Of a stretch of DNA of 64,000 nucleotides, positions 23,866 through 33,095 are shown one piece after another (the first letter of the stretch is position 1; the number at the start of each line of letters is the position of its first letter). The stretch lies in the NCBI RefSeq assembly GCF_018282095.1, contig NZ_CP074126.1, positions 2,676,501 through 2,740,500 on the forward strand. Reading direction: 5' to 3'. Source of the DNA: Pseudovibrio brasiliensis (lineage in GTDB: Bacteria; Pseudomonadota; Alphaproteobacteria; Rhizobiales; Stappiaceae). The notes below the pieces were generated by a model that saw nothing but the letters and a program-made list of their open reading frames with translations, was not told the DNA's origin and ran no database searches. The position numbers were made by a program, and so were the translations under genes.

Positions 23866-24058
23866 ACCTCAAAAGAGCCACCACACTACACGGCGTTGCA
23901 GCACTGCTCCCTCACAGCAACCACCCAATTTACCCGCACAATCCCAAAAGCCCCGCATACCTTTTGGGCTTTCCAGAAAAAACGAGTGAATCCCGGCAAA
24001 AACTCAGGTATAGACCTTTCAACTTGGAAATACTCAGTAAATTGAACAGGCTTGACCA

Positions 24059-25312
24059 ATGAGCTCATATAAATCCGAATTTATGCGGACAATGGAAGAA
24101 CGCGGTTTTCTGCACCAACTCTCCAACGCCCAAGGGCTGGACGAGCTGTGCGCCAACGAGACCGTCACCGCATATATTGGCTTTGACTGTACCGCGAGCA
24201 GCCTGCACGTCGGCTCCCTCGTGCAGATCATGATGCTCTATTGGTTCCAGCAGTCTGGTCATCGCGCAATCACTCTGATGGGCAGCGGTACAACCCGCGT
24301 TGGCGATCCAACCGGTAAGGATGAAAGTCGTAAAGTTCTGACCGATGAAACCATCGAAGACAACAAGAACGGCATCAAGCAAGTCTTTGAAAAGTTTCTG
24401 AAGTTTGGTGATGGCCCATCTGACGCAATGATGATGGACAACGCCGACTGGCTCCTGAAACTCAACTACATGGACTTCCTGCGCGACGTCGGCCGCTACT
24501 TCTCTGTCAACCAGATGATCCAGCGCGACAGCGTGCGCCTGCGTCTGGAACGTGAGCAGCACCTGTCGTTCCTCGAGTTCAACTACATGCTACTGCAGGG
24601 TTACGATTACCTCGAAATCCACCGCCGCACCGGCTGTCGCCTGCAGATGGGTGGCTCTGACCAGTGGTCCAACATCCTCTCTGGCGTCGACCTTGGCCGC
24701 CGCCTCGCAGACAAAGAACTCTTCGCTCTCACCACTCCGCTGCTGACCACTGCGTCCGGCGCAAAGATGGGCAAGACGGCTGCAGGCGCAGTATGGCTCA
24801 ACGCTGACATGCTCAGCCCCTACGATTACTGGCAGTTCTGGCGCAACACCGAAGATGCTGACGTAGAGAAGTTCCTGAAACTCTTCACTATTCTGCCAAT
24901 GGACGAAATCAAGCGTCTGGCAGCTCTGGAAGGTGCTGGCATCAACGAAGCCAAGAAGGTTCTGGCAACCGAAGCAACCGCTCTGCTCCATGGTCGTGAA
25001 GAGGCTGAAAAAGCCGCTGAGACCGCTCGCAAAGCCTTTGAAGAAGGTGCAAACGCTGCTGGCCTGCCAACCATCGAGATCGCAGCTGCAGAGCTGAACG
25101 AAGGCATTGGTATCCTCAACGTGTTCGTAACCGCAGGCCTGTGCACCTCCAACGGTGAAGTCCGCCGCAACATCAAAGGCGGTGCTGTTCGCATCAACGA
25201 TAAAGCGGAACAGGACCACACCCGCGAGATCACAGAAGCGGATCTGACTGACGACGGCGTCATCAAGCTGTCCCTCGGCAAGAAAAAGCACGTTCTTGTT
25301 AAGCCAGTCTAA
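24059..25312 (+). CDS. tyrS: Tyrosyl-tRNA synthetase
   Basis: A 417-residue class I synthetase that charges tRNA-Tyr. The HIGH-type signature is H-V-G-S (50-53), preceded by [11 protein letters not shown]; the KMSKS-type loop is K-M-G-K-T near residue 236. The tyrosine pocket sequence G-S-D-Q-W is present. A C-terminal S4 RNA-binding domain (about 350-415) carries [15 protein letters not shown]. Length is normal. It ends in a clear terminator. Confidence 0.97.
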   Translation: MSSYKSEFMRTMEERGFLHQLSNAQGLDELCANETVTAYIGFDCTASSLHVGSLVQIMMLYWFQQSGHRAITLMGSGTTRVGDPTGKDESRKVLTDETIEDNKNGIKQVFEKFLKFGDGPSDAMMMDNADWLLKLNYMDFLRDVGRYFSVNQMIQRDSVRLRLEREQHLSFLEFNYMLLQGYDYLEIHRRTGCRLQMGGSDQWSNILSGVDLGRRLADKELFALTTPLLTTASGAKMGKTAAGAVWLNADMLSPYDYWQFWRNTEDADVEKFLKLFTILPMDEIKRLAALEGAGINEAKKVLATEATALLHGREEAEKAAETARKAFEEGANAAGLPTIEIAAAELNEGIGILNVFVTAGLCTSNGEVRRNIKGGAVRINDKAEQDHTREITEADLTDDGVIKLSLGKKKHVLVKPV

Positions 25313-25337
25313 TAGACTGACAGCACGAAGAATTTTG

Positions 25338-25370
25338 AAAAGCCGGGTCACAACATCCGGCTTTTTCTTT
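25338..25370 (+). terminator. Intrinsic terminator of tyrS
   Basis: AAAAGCCGG pairs with CCGGCTTTT across a 10-base loop and is followed by TTCTTT. Confidence 0.9.
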
Positions 25371-25471
25371 GCTCACAAAACAGCGCAAGTTTAACCAATT
25401 ACACGCAGAAACCTGCACTCAGAACTAGGCTCCTTCCAGTAGTCTCCACTCAGGAATGACGGAGCTAATCC

Positions 25472-26233
25472 ATGGTCCAGCAGAACTGGAACGCACAGCA
25501 GTATCTCAAACACGCCGCCTATGTCCCCGACTTCGGGCAGGATGCGCTTGAGCTGCTCTCTGTAGAGCCGGGAGAAATCATCCTGGATCTCGGCTGCGGT
25601 GAAGGCACACTGGCTGCGCAAATCCAAAACCGCGGCGCACTCGTCACCGGTATCGACACCGCAGAAGATATGCTCAGGCAAGCTGATGAGAAAGGCATCA
25701 AAACCCTGCTCATGTCCGGCGAAAAGCTTGAATTTGAAAATAAATTCAACGCTGTCTTCTCCAACGCCGCCCTTCATTGGATGCAGGACTACAAAGGTGT
25801 CATTCGCGGTGTTGTCAAAGCCCTGAAACCAGGTGGTCGGTTTGTGGGTGAAATGGGGTGCGACCGAAATTGCCTGATCATCCGCTCCGCTATGGAAAAT
25901 GTGTTTGCCGAAAACAGAGACTTCGGCCCCTACAAAAGCCCTTGGATTTTCCCATCCCCCAAGACCTATATGCACGCCCTGAAAGAGGCAGGGTTTTCGC
26001 TCACCTATCACACGGAGATAGAACGCAGAACACCGCTAGAAACGGGCATGAAGGGCTGGTTGGAGCTTTTTACCGGCAGCCTCACAGAAGAACTCAGCGA
26101 GGCACATAAAAAACGGTTTTACAAAGAGACAATCAAACGTTTGAAGCCGGATCTCTACTCAAAAGAAAATGGTTGGGAAGCAGACTACGTGTGCATGCGC
26201 TTCGCAGCCTACCTCCCTGTCAGCACTACTTAA
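25472..26233 (+). CDS. Class I SAM-dependent methyltransferase
   Basis: A 253-residue protein with GGAG seven bases before the ATG. Motif I is D-L-G-C-G-E-G-T-L (39-47), the acidic end of strand 2 is G-I-D-T-A-E-D-M-L (about 60-68), and motif IV lies around F-S-N-A-A-L-H-W-M (about 93-101) followed by L-K-P-G-G-R-F-V-G-E. The N-A-x-L-H-W pattern is typical of the trans-aconitate methyltransferase-like branch, but the substrate is not certain. Its last eight bases overlap the end of the convergent AsmA-like gene. Confidence 0.88.
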   Translation: MVQQNWNAQQYLKHAAYVPDFGQDALELLSVEPGEIILDLGCGEGTLAAQIQNRGALVTGIDTAEDMLRQADEKGIKTLLMSGEKLEFENKFNAVFSNAALHWMQDYKGVIRGVVKALKPGGRFVGEMGCDRNCLIIRSAMENVFAENRDFGPYKSPWIFPSPKTYMHALKEAGFSLTYHTEIERRTPLETGMKGWLELFTGSLTEELSEAHKKRFYKETIKRLKPDLYSKENGWEADYVCMRFAAYLPVSTT

Positions 26234-29200
26234 ATTCAAAGATCCGACGGAACACACCCGGCGCAATCGCTGAGACCGGATTGACTTGAAACTGCGGTTT
26301 CTCAAAGGTGCCATCCAGCTTGTATGTCACCCCAAACAGTCCTTCATCAGAAGACCCTCCGCCAAGAATGAGGCCGATCACAGGCAGCTTGGCGAACAGG
26401 TTGTTCAGCGCATAAGCCGGTACAAATGTACCTGCCATATCCAGCTTCCGGCTCTTCAGATTAGCATTTCCGCTAAACGTCCCACCAATAATCGCACCGC
26501 TCAGCGTTCCTTTGGAAACATTCAGCGTATCGCCATTACGGGAGAACTGCATGCGCATCTTCTGGAACGACGCCTCACCAGTGTTCACTGCAGCCGAGTA
26601 GACTTCACTGTTCCGCGAACCACGAATTTCACGAGGCTTGATACCCTTCAGCGCTTTAATGGCCGGATCTTCCGTAATGGAGAAGTTCGTCACGGTCAGT
26701 TGACCAGCCCAGTTGGTATCGCTCGGCATCTGAATATCAACACGCCCGCTACCACCACGCATACGCGGGAAGATGTCCATAAAGCGCAAGAACTCGCCGG
26801 TGTTGTTCAGCTTACCCTTCGCAAAACGATGCTTACCTTCACCACCAACGGTGAAGTTGAACTGACCACGACTGGAGGTCGCTCCAGAGACTGTCAGATC
26901 GACAGGGCTCTCACCACGGAACAACCCGTCTACGCGCACGTTGGATGCCTGAACGCCTCTGTAACCAATCAAGCGGCGGAAGCTTAGATCAACCTCAACA
27001 ACATCTCTCCTGCCTTTGCCAGCAGAAGAACCGCCATCGCCGCCAAAACTATCCAACAGGGCACGACCATCAAAACGCTCTGCATTCAGCACAACTTTGT
27101 AGCCCCCACCACGACGCGGGCGAACAGTCATCTTCGCATTGTCATTCGGACGCAAGTTAAAAGCGGAAAAATCAGCCAGAGATAATTTGCCACTACTATC
27201 AATCTTCAGATTGCCACGCACTTCCACTCCCTCAGAGAGGAACGAGAAGTTATGCAGTGTCTTGGCATTGCCAGAGCTGGTCACACGGAACCGCGCAGTT
27301 GCACGAACGCCGGGAACTTTACTCCAACCAACTTCCCTCACATTGATGGAAGCTTTCGCCAGATCCAGCTCAAACACCTGCGCACCGCCGCTATCCTCAT
27401 AGCTGACCTTGATCGGGCCCTTGATGTAACCCTGCAGATCAACGCCATAGTCTTTCAGATCCTTGGCATTCGCAACAAACGTAACACCCTGACGGTCCTC
27501 ACCACCACTGCCATCACGGCTGGTGCTCAGATCAATCTCAGACTGAAAACCGTTGAGCTTACCCTTACCGGTAATCAGCGTTTGCTTCGTATCTGCCTGA
27601 ACAATAAGATCCGCGTTTTCAATGGTCTGACCAGAAATCTTCGCTTTACTGGTAAAGTCCTTCAGATCCAGATTGGCGCGCCAGTCAACATCTTTGACTT
27701 TCAGGTTCTTGGCTAATGGGAACGATGCCTCAACACGCACCTCACCTGTGCCAGAAAGATCCGCAGGAACCACGCTAAAGCCGTCCAACGCGTTGATCGG
27801 GTCAGAATCCGCGAGGACACCAAGATCATCTGCCCGGCCCGTTACAACAACAGAAAGCTCGGCAGGTTGGATACCGGGTCCTGCAATCTTCTTGATGGCA
27901 AACTGAACTTCCGGAACCTTGACAATATTTCCATCCTGCATGCGGAAGTGACCGTTGGTGCCAGAGATCGAAAAGTCTTCGTTTTCAATCTTCCCTGATC
28001 CAGTTAGATCACGCACCACTGGTAGTGAGTTCAGCGCCTTGATGGAGCCATCAATCACATCAAATGTCGCTGTCAGTCCATTCCCCTGCCAGGCAGGCGT
28101 TGCTTTATCACCATCAAAGGCCGCAGGCCCAAGCGCCAAATCCAGATACACATTGTCAACACGGCCAGGACCAAGATGATTGATCAACCAGTCGCGGGTT
28201 TTTGGAGCTGTAATCGTTGGCCAAACCTGCAGCACCTCACCAAAGCTCAGGCTTGGGGTGTAAACAGAAAGAGCCAAAGATGGCCCCGGCTGACCGTAAT
28301 AGAATGAACCAGCTACATTGATGTCCGCATCAAGGCCAACAGCTCGTGCTCGCTCAATTGAAATCAGAGAGTTGGCCGGATCAAACGAGCCAGACGCATA
28401 CGCATCCGGGAAAAGCAGCGGCGGCGAGTTCACATCTGCGGGTGCCAGTACGATCTCACGAGAGCCCAGAGAATAGTTCCACTCTGCCCCTTCAGTGACA
28501 GGTGGCTGCAACACACCGCCAAACACCACACGCGTGTTCTTGCGGCGCAGATATGACCGGCCAACGATAATATCCGGAGTATCGCGCTGCAGTTTAAGAT
28601 CCAGGTACGCTTCATCGACGGTGACGGAGTTGTCTGGTGCAGTGCTGATGAAGATCGGAGACGTCCGCACATTCATGTCTGCGCTGACAAACTCACCTGT
28701 CGCCCAAAGTTCAGCGCTGGCTTCAACCGACAAGCGGGTACTTGCCAGCTTATCATCGCGTGCAAAACTGTGTGTTGGCAGCAAGTCACGCAGGGAAGCA
28801 TCGCGCAGATTGACGGAGATGTTGCGAACACCTGTTTCAGGCGTCACAGTTCGCTTAAGATCCCATGACCAATCCCCTTCACGGCCCACGATCTTCGCGT
28901 TTACAGCAAAGGAAAGGTCATCCAACAGTACGGCATTTGCATCAATGCCATCAGCGACAAACTCTTCCCCTTGAGTGTTAATCACCAGACGACCGTACTC
29001 AATCGCAACCTTTTCAAGGTGCCAGCGCTTAAGTTCCTCAACAGCAATTACACTGAACTTGTCAATCGCAACAACACGGTTCTGAACCCGTGGCAGAGGC
29101 TCTGAACCGCTTGCCAACCGAATGGTTGCAGATGGGCGCTCAAGCGCCACACTGGTAATCTCCAGATCACCCGTCAAAAGACCGGAGAGATTGATGCCAA

Positions 29201-29528
29201 TCTCAGCCCGGGGCAGCAGAACAGTCGCAGCTGTGCGGCCTTTGACACGAATGAGAGAGTCTTCAAGAATGATGCGGCTACCATTGTCACCAAACAGGTC
29301 AAACTGGGCACTGCCGACCGTGACATTCAGTGCCTTGCTTTCAAACTGACGGATTGCCCAATCCACCAGATAAGGCACAGAAACCGGCCCGCTCATCAAA
29401 CGGTAACCGCCAAAACCAATCGTCAAAAACAGAAAAACACAAACAACGCCCCAGATAACGCGGCGCTTAAAACGGCGTGTAACCGAAGAGCTTTCAAGCT
29501 CTGCTGAATTCCCAACATCAACAGCCAG
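26226..29528 (-). CDS. Giant AsmA/YhdP-like envelope protein (DUF3971)
   Basis: About 1100 residues. Proteins of this type are anchored in the inner membrane and form long beta-rich bridges implicated in phospholipid transport to the outer membrane. The body shows DUF3971/AsmA_2 features: repeated beta segments such as G-S-F-D-P-A-N-S, D-G-x-I-K-A-L-N-S-L-P-V-V-R-D-L-T-G-S-G-K-I and a C-terminal AsmA part with G-G-T-F-S-G-N-A-N-L. The only conventional start (TTG at 29426) would cut through the membrane anchor; the frame stays open upstream and encodes K-R-R-V-I-W-G-V-V-C-V-F-L-F-L. AGGGA lies 5 bases before an ATT (29531) and 8 before a CTG (29528), so a non-standard start is likely. The end given assumes CTG. 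Confidence 0.85.
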   Translation of the reverse strand: MAVDVGNSAELESSSVTRRFKRRVIWGVVCVFLFLTIGFGGYRLMSGPVSVPYLVDWAIRQFESKALNVTVGSAQFDLFGDNGSRIILEDSLIRVKGRTAATVLLPRAEIGINLSGLLTGDLEITSVALERPSATIRLASGSEPLPRVQNRVVAIDKFSVIAVEELKRWHLEKVAIEYGRLVINTQGEEFVADGIDANAVLLDDLSFAVNAKIVGREGDWSWDLKRTVTPETGVRNISVNLRDASLRDLLPTHSFARDDKLASTRLSVEASAELWATGEFVSADMNVRTSPIFISTAPDNSVTVDEAYLDLKLQRDTPDIIVGRSYLRRKNTRVVFGGVLQPPVTEGAEWNYSLGSREIVLAPADVNSPPLLFPDAYASGSFDPANSLISIERARAVGLDADINVAGSFYYGQPGPSLALSVYTPSLSFGEVLQVWPTITAPKTRDWLINHLGPGRVDNVYLDLALGPAAFDGDKATPAWQGNGLTATFDVIDGSIKALNSLPVVRDLTGSGKIENEDFSISGTNGHFRMQDGNIVKVPEVQFAIKKIAGPGIQPAELSVVVTGRADDLGVLADSDPINALDGFSVVPADLSGTGEVRVEASFPLAKNLKVKDVDWRANLDLKDFTSKAKISGQTIENADLIVQADTKQTLITGKGKLNGFQSEIDLSTSRDGSGGEDRQGVTFVANAKDLKDYGVDLQGYIKGPIKVSYEDSGGAQVFELDLAKASINVREVGWSKVPGVRATARFRVTSSGNAKTLHNFSFLSEGVEVRGNLKIDSSGKLSLADFSAFNLRPNDNAKMTVRPRRGGGYKVVLNAERFDGRALLDSFGGDGGSSAGKGRRDVVEVDLSFRRLIGYRGVQASNVRVDGLFRGESPVDLTVSGATSSRGQFNFTVGGEGKHRFAKGKLNNTGEFLRFMDIFPRMRGGSGRVDIQMPSDTNWAGQLTVTNFSITEDPAIKALKGIKPREIRGSRNSEVYSAAVNTGEASFQKMRMQFSRNGDTLNVSKGTLSGAIIGGTFSGNANLKSRKLDMAGTFVPAYALNNLFAKLPVIGLILGGGSSDEGLFGVTYKLDGTFEKPQFQVNPVSAIAPGVFRRIFEFK

Positions 29529-29691
29529 AATCTTATTCCCTGTTTTAGTAGTCCGTTCGAGTATGCTCGAATCGTAACCTGCGCTAGCATCGCGTGATCA
29601 CAGGTGCTCTGCAAGATAAATTACTTATCTACACCATGTAGAAAAACGCAGTCCTGAGAGACAAATTGCACACCCCAGGAGCAAAAAAAGA

Positions 29692-30189
29692 ATGCCTGAT
29701 ACAAAAGATGCGACACCTTCCTTACCGCTGGAAGGAATGCCGGCACCGGATTTCTCCTTAGCCACAGATTCGCAAGGACAATTCATTTTATCAGAACAAA
29801 CTGGCCAGTCAGTCGTTGTTTACTTTTATCCTAAAGATGACACGCCCGGCTGCACTAAGGAAGCAATTGCCTTTACCGAACATGCGGCTGAGTTTCAAAA
29901 ACACAATGCTGTTATCATTGGCATTTCGCCCGATACAGCACTAAAGCATGACAAGTTTAAGGCGAAACACGGGCTAACTGTCACACTTGGGGCAGATACC
30001 GACAAAGAGGTCTGTGAGGCCTACGGCGTCTGGGTAGAAAAAAACATGTACGGAAAGAAGTACATGGGCGTTGAACGCTCGACGTTTCTCATAGATAAAA
30101 CGGGCAAGATTGCCAAGATCTGGCGCAAGGTCCGCGTTCCCGGCCACGTCGAAAAGGTCTTGGAAGAACTGAAGAGTTTGAGCCAGTAA
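29692..30189 (+). CDS. bcp: Thioredoxin-dependent peroxiredoxin (BCP/PrxQ)
   Basis: A 165-residue cytoplasmic peroxidase that reduces hydrogen and organic peroxides. The peroxidatic cysteine is C54 in D-D-T-P-G-C-T; the nearby resolving cysteine found five residues later in E. coli BCP is replaced (C-T-K-E-A-I), and the only other cysteine is C108 in D-K-E-V-C-E-A-Y-G-V, so the disulphide partner, if any, is that residue. The R-S-T-F-L-I-D end motif is intact. The DUF455 gene starts three bases after the stop. Confidence 0.95.
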   Translation: MPDTKDATPSLPLEGMPAPDFSLATDSQGQFILSEQTGQSVVVYFYPKDDTPGCTKEAIAFTEHAAEFQKHNAVIIGISPDTALKHDKFKAKHGLTVTLGADTDKEVCEAYGVWVEKNMYGKKYMGVERSTFLIDKTGKIAKIWRKVRVPGHVEKVLEELKSLSQ

Positions 30190-30192
30190 AGA

Positions 30193-31077
30193 ATGCCAAA
30201 ACTACCGGGCAAGAATGAAGCAGATGCGTTTGCTGGACAAGCGCATCTCAACCTCCCTGAATATATCAGTGTAAAGTCGCTCAAGGACGGTGCACGCCAG
30301 ATCCTGGAGACACCTGATCTGGACCTGAAAGTCGCACTTGCCTATTACGTGGCTAATCAATGGTTCAAAGGCGCACTCTCCATTTCAAGAGGATCCGCTG
30401 AAAGACCAATGCCGGATCGCCCGGGCCGCCCGGCCAAACCAGAACTGCTTCCACCTCGCGATATGCCAAAGCGCGCCGTCGGCGGCAAAAACGGCAAGGT
30501 CGCCCTGCTCCACTCATTGGCCCATATCGAGCTGAATGCTATCGACCTCACCTGGGATCTGATTGGCCGTTTCACACATGTACCAATGCCGCGCTCTTAC
30601 TACGATGATTTCGTCCGCGTTGGCCTGGAAGAGGCAAAGCACTTCACACTCATACAGGAACGACTTGCAAAGCTTGGCGTAGCGTATGGCGACCTCCCCG
30701 CCCACGATGGCCTATGGCAGGCAGCTCAATCCACCGGTAAGGATCTGTTGGCCCGTCTGGCAATCATCCCGCTGGTGCTGGAAGCACGCGGCCTCGACAT
30801 CACACCATCCATGATCGAGAAGGCCAACGCCACGGGTGATGAAGACACAGCCAGTGTGCTGCATGTTATCTACCGGGATGAAAAAGGACACGTCGCCTTT
30901 GGTGCAAAGTGGTTCCGCTTCATGTGCGACCGCCAACGCGTCCGCCCGGAGCCGCGTTTTCAACAGCTCGTAAAACAGCATTTCAAAGGACCACTGAAGC
31001 CCCCGTTTAATGACAGGGCAAGATCTGAAGCTGGCCTCACTCCGGGCTTCTACCGCCCGCTCATCAAATTGACCTAA
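30193..31077 (+). CDS. DUF455 ferritin-like diiron protein
   Basis: A 294-residue protein of the DUF455 family, whose members have a ferritin-like four-helix fold. Possible metal ligands are seen in S-L-A-H-I-E-L-N-A-I-D, L-E-E-A-K-H-F, L-E-A-R-G-L-D and R-D-E-K-G-H-V-A-F-G, the expected Glu and E-x-x-H series. The molecular activity of the family is not established; oxygen or radical chemistry at a diiron site is possible. It is translationally linked to bcp (3-base gap), which points to a role in oxidative metabolism or defence. Confidence 0.88.
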   Translation: MPKLPGKNEADAFAGQAHLNLPEYISVKSLKDGARQILETPDLDLKVALAYYVANQWFKGALSISRGSAERPMPDRPGRPAKPELLPPRDMPKRAVGGKNGKVALLHSLAHIELNAIDLTWDLIGRFTHVPMPRSYYDDFVRVGLEEAKHFTLIQERLAKLGVAYGDLPAHDGLWQAAQSTGKDLLARLAIIPLVLEARGLDITPSMIEKANATGDEDTASVLHVIYRDEKGHVAFGAKWFRFMCDRQRVRPEPRFQQLVKQHFKGPLKPPFNDRARSEAGLTPGFYRPLIKLT

Positions 31078-31171
31078 TGACACACCGCACTTAGACTTTA
31101 TTAACCATAACTAACTTTAATCGAATTTAACAAATCATTTCCAGTAGGCAAACTGAGCAAGTGGTCATCCG

Positions 31172-32458
31172 ATGAAACTTTCTAGGTGCAGTGAGTTTTC
31201 CAGCAATTACAGTCAATTGAAGTTGGATGGTCCAATGTGGCTTTCCCGCATCACATCTGAGCTGCGCTCAATTCCGCCCGTAGCCTATTGGATTTCCGGT
31301 CTCGCAGCCACGGCTGTGGTCTCTGCAGTATTAGCAAGCAGCTTTCAGCAGTCCCTCAGCGAGATACGACTTAATTCAACATTATCCAGAGAAATAGCTC
31401 TCCGTGAAAACTATGAAAGCGAAATCCGGGACCTCAAATTTCAGCTCGGAGAGCTGCGAGGCCGCATGGATCAGGACGCTTCTGGTTTGAGCGCTCCGGC
31501 CCGTAAACAGCAAGAACTCTTGCTGCGCCAGTTCAGAGAAATTGAAGCTCTGGTTACACTGGCAGAGCAGTCCAACCTCGTCCTATCTGCAATCCCACCG
31601 TCCCCAAAGCGCAAACCGCTCAAGAGCACAACAACTGCAGCTCCAACAGCAAGTCTGTCCTATGCTCCGCAGCAGAACAGCTCTGCACCGCTGGATATTT
31701 TGGGCACGCTATCGGGAAAAAAGAACTCTACTGAGCAACATGCAGCAACACACAAAGATTTCTACTCCAAACAAGCTCAAGGCCAGCTTCTGCTAACAGC
31801 CTACACGCAAGCTGCACTGGACGACATCAAACGCGCCAACACCCTGCTCAAGAAAGCCGGTGTCTCTCAGCCTGCATTTGTCACGCCTCGCTCTTCGGCT
31901 GGTGGCATCTATCAGGACATTGGAACGGCTGACCTCGACAGCAGCATGATTGCGGCCCGCCGGATCATTGAGCAACGCATTGAGTTGAACGCGAAGGTAG
32001 ACGCTCTCCCATTCGGGCGACCGCTAAACAGCTTCAACATCTCCAGCCCTTACGGAGCACGCACCGACCCATTCCTCGGCAAACCGGCAATTCACACCGG
32101 GCTCGACTTTAAGGCCAGCCGCGGAACCCCTGTGAAAGCAACCGGCGCTGGTATCGTCTCACTGTCCCGCTACAACGGCGGCTATGGTCTGTCTGTAGAG
32201 ATTGTTCACGATAACGGTCTGATCACCCGCTACGCCCATATGCAAAAGCTCTTGGTGAGTGAAGGTCAACGCGTTAACATGGGTGATCTAGTAGGCACAG
32301 TCGGCAACACAGGCCGCTCCACCGGCCCTCACCTTCACTACGAAGTGCGCCTGAACGGCAAACCAATCAACCCAATGCGCTTCATCCGCACCGGTGACAG
32401 ACTAGCAGCAATCTTCCACCCTAAGCAGCAAACCAAGGTCGCTCTAAATCTGCCGTGA
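31172..32458 (+). CDS. M23-family metallopeptidase with membrane anchor and coiled coil
   Basis: A 428-residue cell-envelope protein. One transmembrane helix (about residues 38-58) is followed by a coiled coil (about 70-125), a Ser/Thr/Pro linker and a C-terminal LytM/M23 domain. Zinc ligands are visible as H-T-G-L-D (308-312) and H-L-H (387-389), with the intervening G-x-x-R-Y-A-H-M segment intact, so it should be catalytically active against peptidoglycan cross-links. Enzymes with this layout act in cell separation or wall remodelling. A second ATG at 31235 would remove 21 residues before the membrane helix. Confidence 0.92.
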   Translation: MKLSRCSEFSSNYSQLKLDGPMWLSRITSELRSIPPVAYWISGLAATAVVSAVLASSFQQSLSEIRLNSTLSREIALRENYESEIRDLKFQLGELRGRMDQDASGLSAPARKQQELLLRQFREIEALVTLAEQSNLVLSAIPPSPKRKPLKSTTTAAPTASLSYAPQQNSSAPLDILGTLSGKKNSTEQHAATHKDFYSKQAQGQLLLTAYTQAALDDIKRANTLLKKAGVSQPAFVTPRSSAGGIYQDIGTADLDSSMIAARRIIEQRIELNAKVDALPFGRPLNSFNISSPYGARTDPFLGKPAIHTGLDFKASRGTPVKATGAGIVSLSRYNGGYGLSVEIVHDNGLITRYAHMQKLLVSEGQRVNMGDLVGTVGNTGRSTGPHLHYEVRLNGKPINPMRFIRTGDRLAAIFHPKQQTKVALNLP

Positions 32459-32535
32459 CCATGCCGACTGCATGTTTCATGTATCCTGACTTGCAATACA
32501 CACAGAGCAACATAGGTTAAGTTCATACTAATCCT

Positions 32536-33057
32536 ATGTGTGCCTCAAAAACTTTCGTGTGCTTTGCAATGAGACAGAAATCTCCGCTTTACCTAATCCT
32601 ATTTCTTCTTTTAATCGCTTTCCCAAACATTAGTTACGCACGAGCAATGATCACCACTTTTTCAGAGGCCTCACCCAGTGAGCTGAGACCTCTGATTAAA
32701 GATGGTGTAGTGAAGCAAGAAGACACGGAAAATACGCGAGTTCACTCAACCTACTCTTTGCAACTCTTTCGCATCGAAACTGCAGAAAAATGCAGAGACT
32801 ACTTGTGTGAGGGGATACTGGTAGTCCCACATGGCGAGGGTAACTTCTACATCAATCTTCCGGTTTCAAATCAGATTCTCAAAAGCGATCATATGCAAGA
32901 GAATGCAAGCATTTCTGATGTAATCGACACAATACATCTGACCAGCGAAGATCGCTGCTACAGCACAACAATCACATTCACACCGCGCGAACCAATCAAG
33001 ATCAGACAAAACCTTCCTGATAAAGACTGCCTTGAAAACAAAAAGCCCCGAAACTGA
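32536..33057 (+). CDS. Secreted hypothetical protein with conserved-type cysteines
   Basis: A 173-residue protein (162 if the ATG at 32569 is used) with a strong signal peptide: R-Q-K, then a long Leu/Ile/Phe core ending near S-Y-A-R-A. The mature part has four cysteines, two of them in K-C-R-D-Y-L-C, which could form disulphides in the periplasm. No family is recognised and no ribosome site decides the start. It converges on prfB with a shared terminator. Confidence 0.6.
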   Translation: MCASKTFVCFAMRQKSPLYLILFLLLIAFPNISYARAMITTFSEASPSELRPLIKDGVVKQEDTENTRVHSTYSLQLFRIETAEKCRDYLCEGILVVPHGEGNFYINLPVSNQILKSDHMQENASISDVIDTIHLTSEDRCYSTTITFTPREPIKIRQNLPDKDCLENKKPRN

Positions 33058-33074
33058 GTTCCAGGGCTTTTCTC
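33041..33074. terminator. Bidirectional terminator between hypothetical gene and prfB
   Basis: AAAAGCCC and GGGCTTTT pair around an inner GAAACTGAGTTCC stem, with T or A runs on both sides. It overlaps the end of the plus-strand gene. Confidence 0.75.
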
Positions 33075-33095
33075 ATTAATTACAGAAGATAAGGC

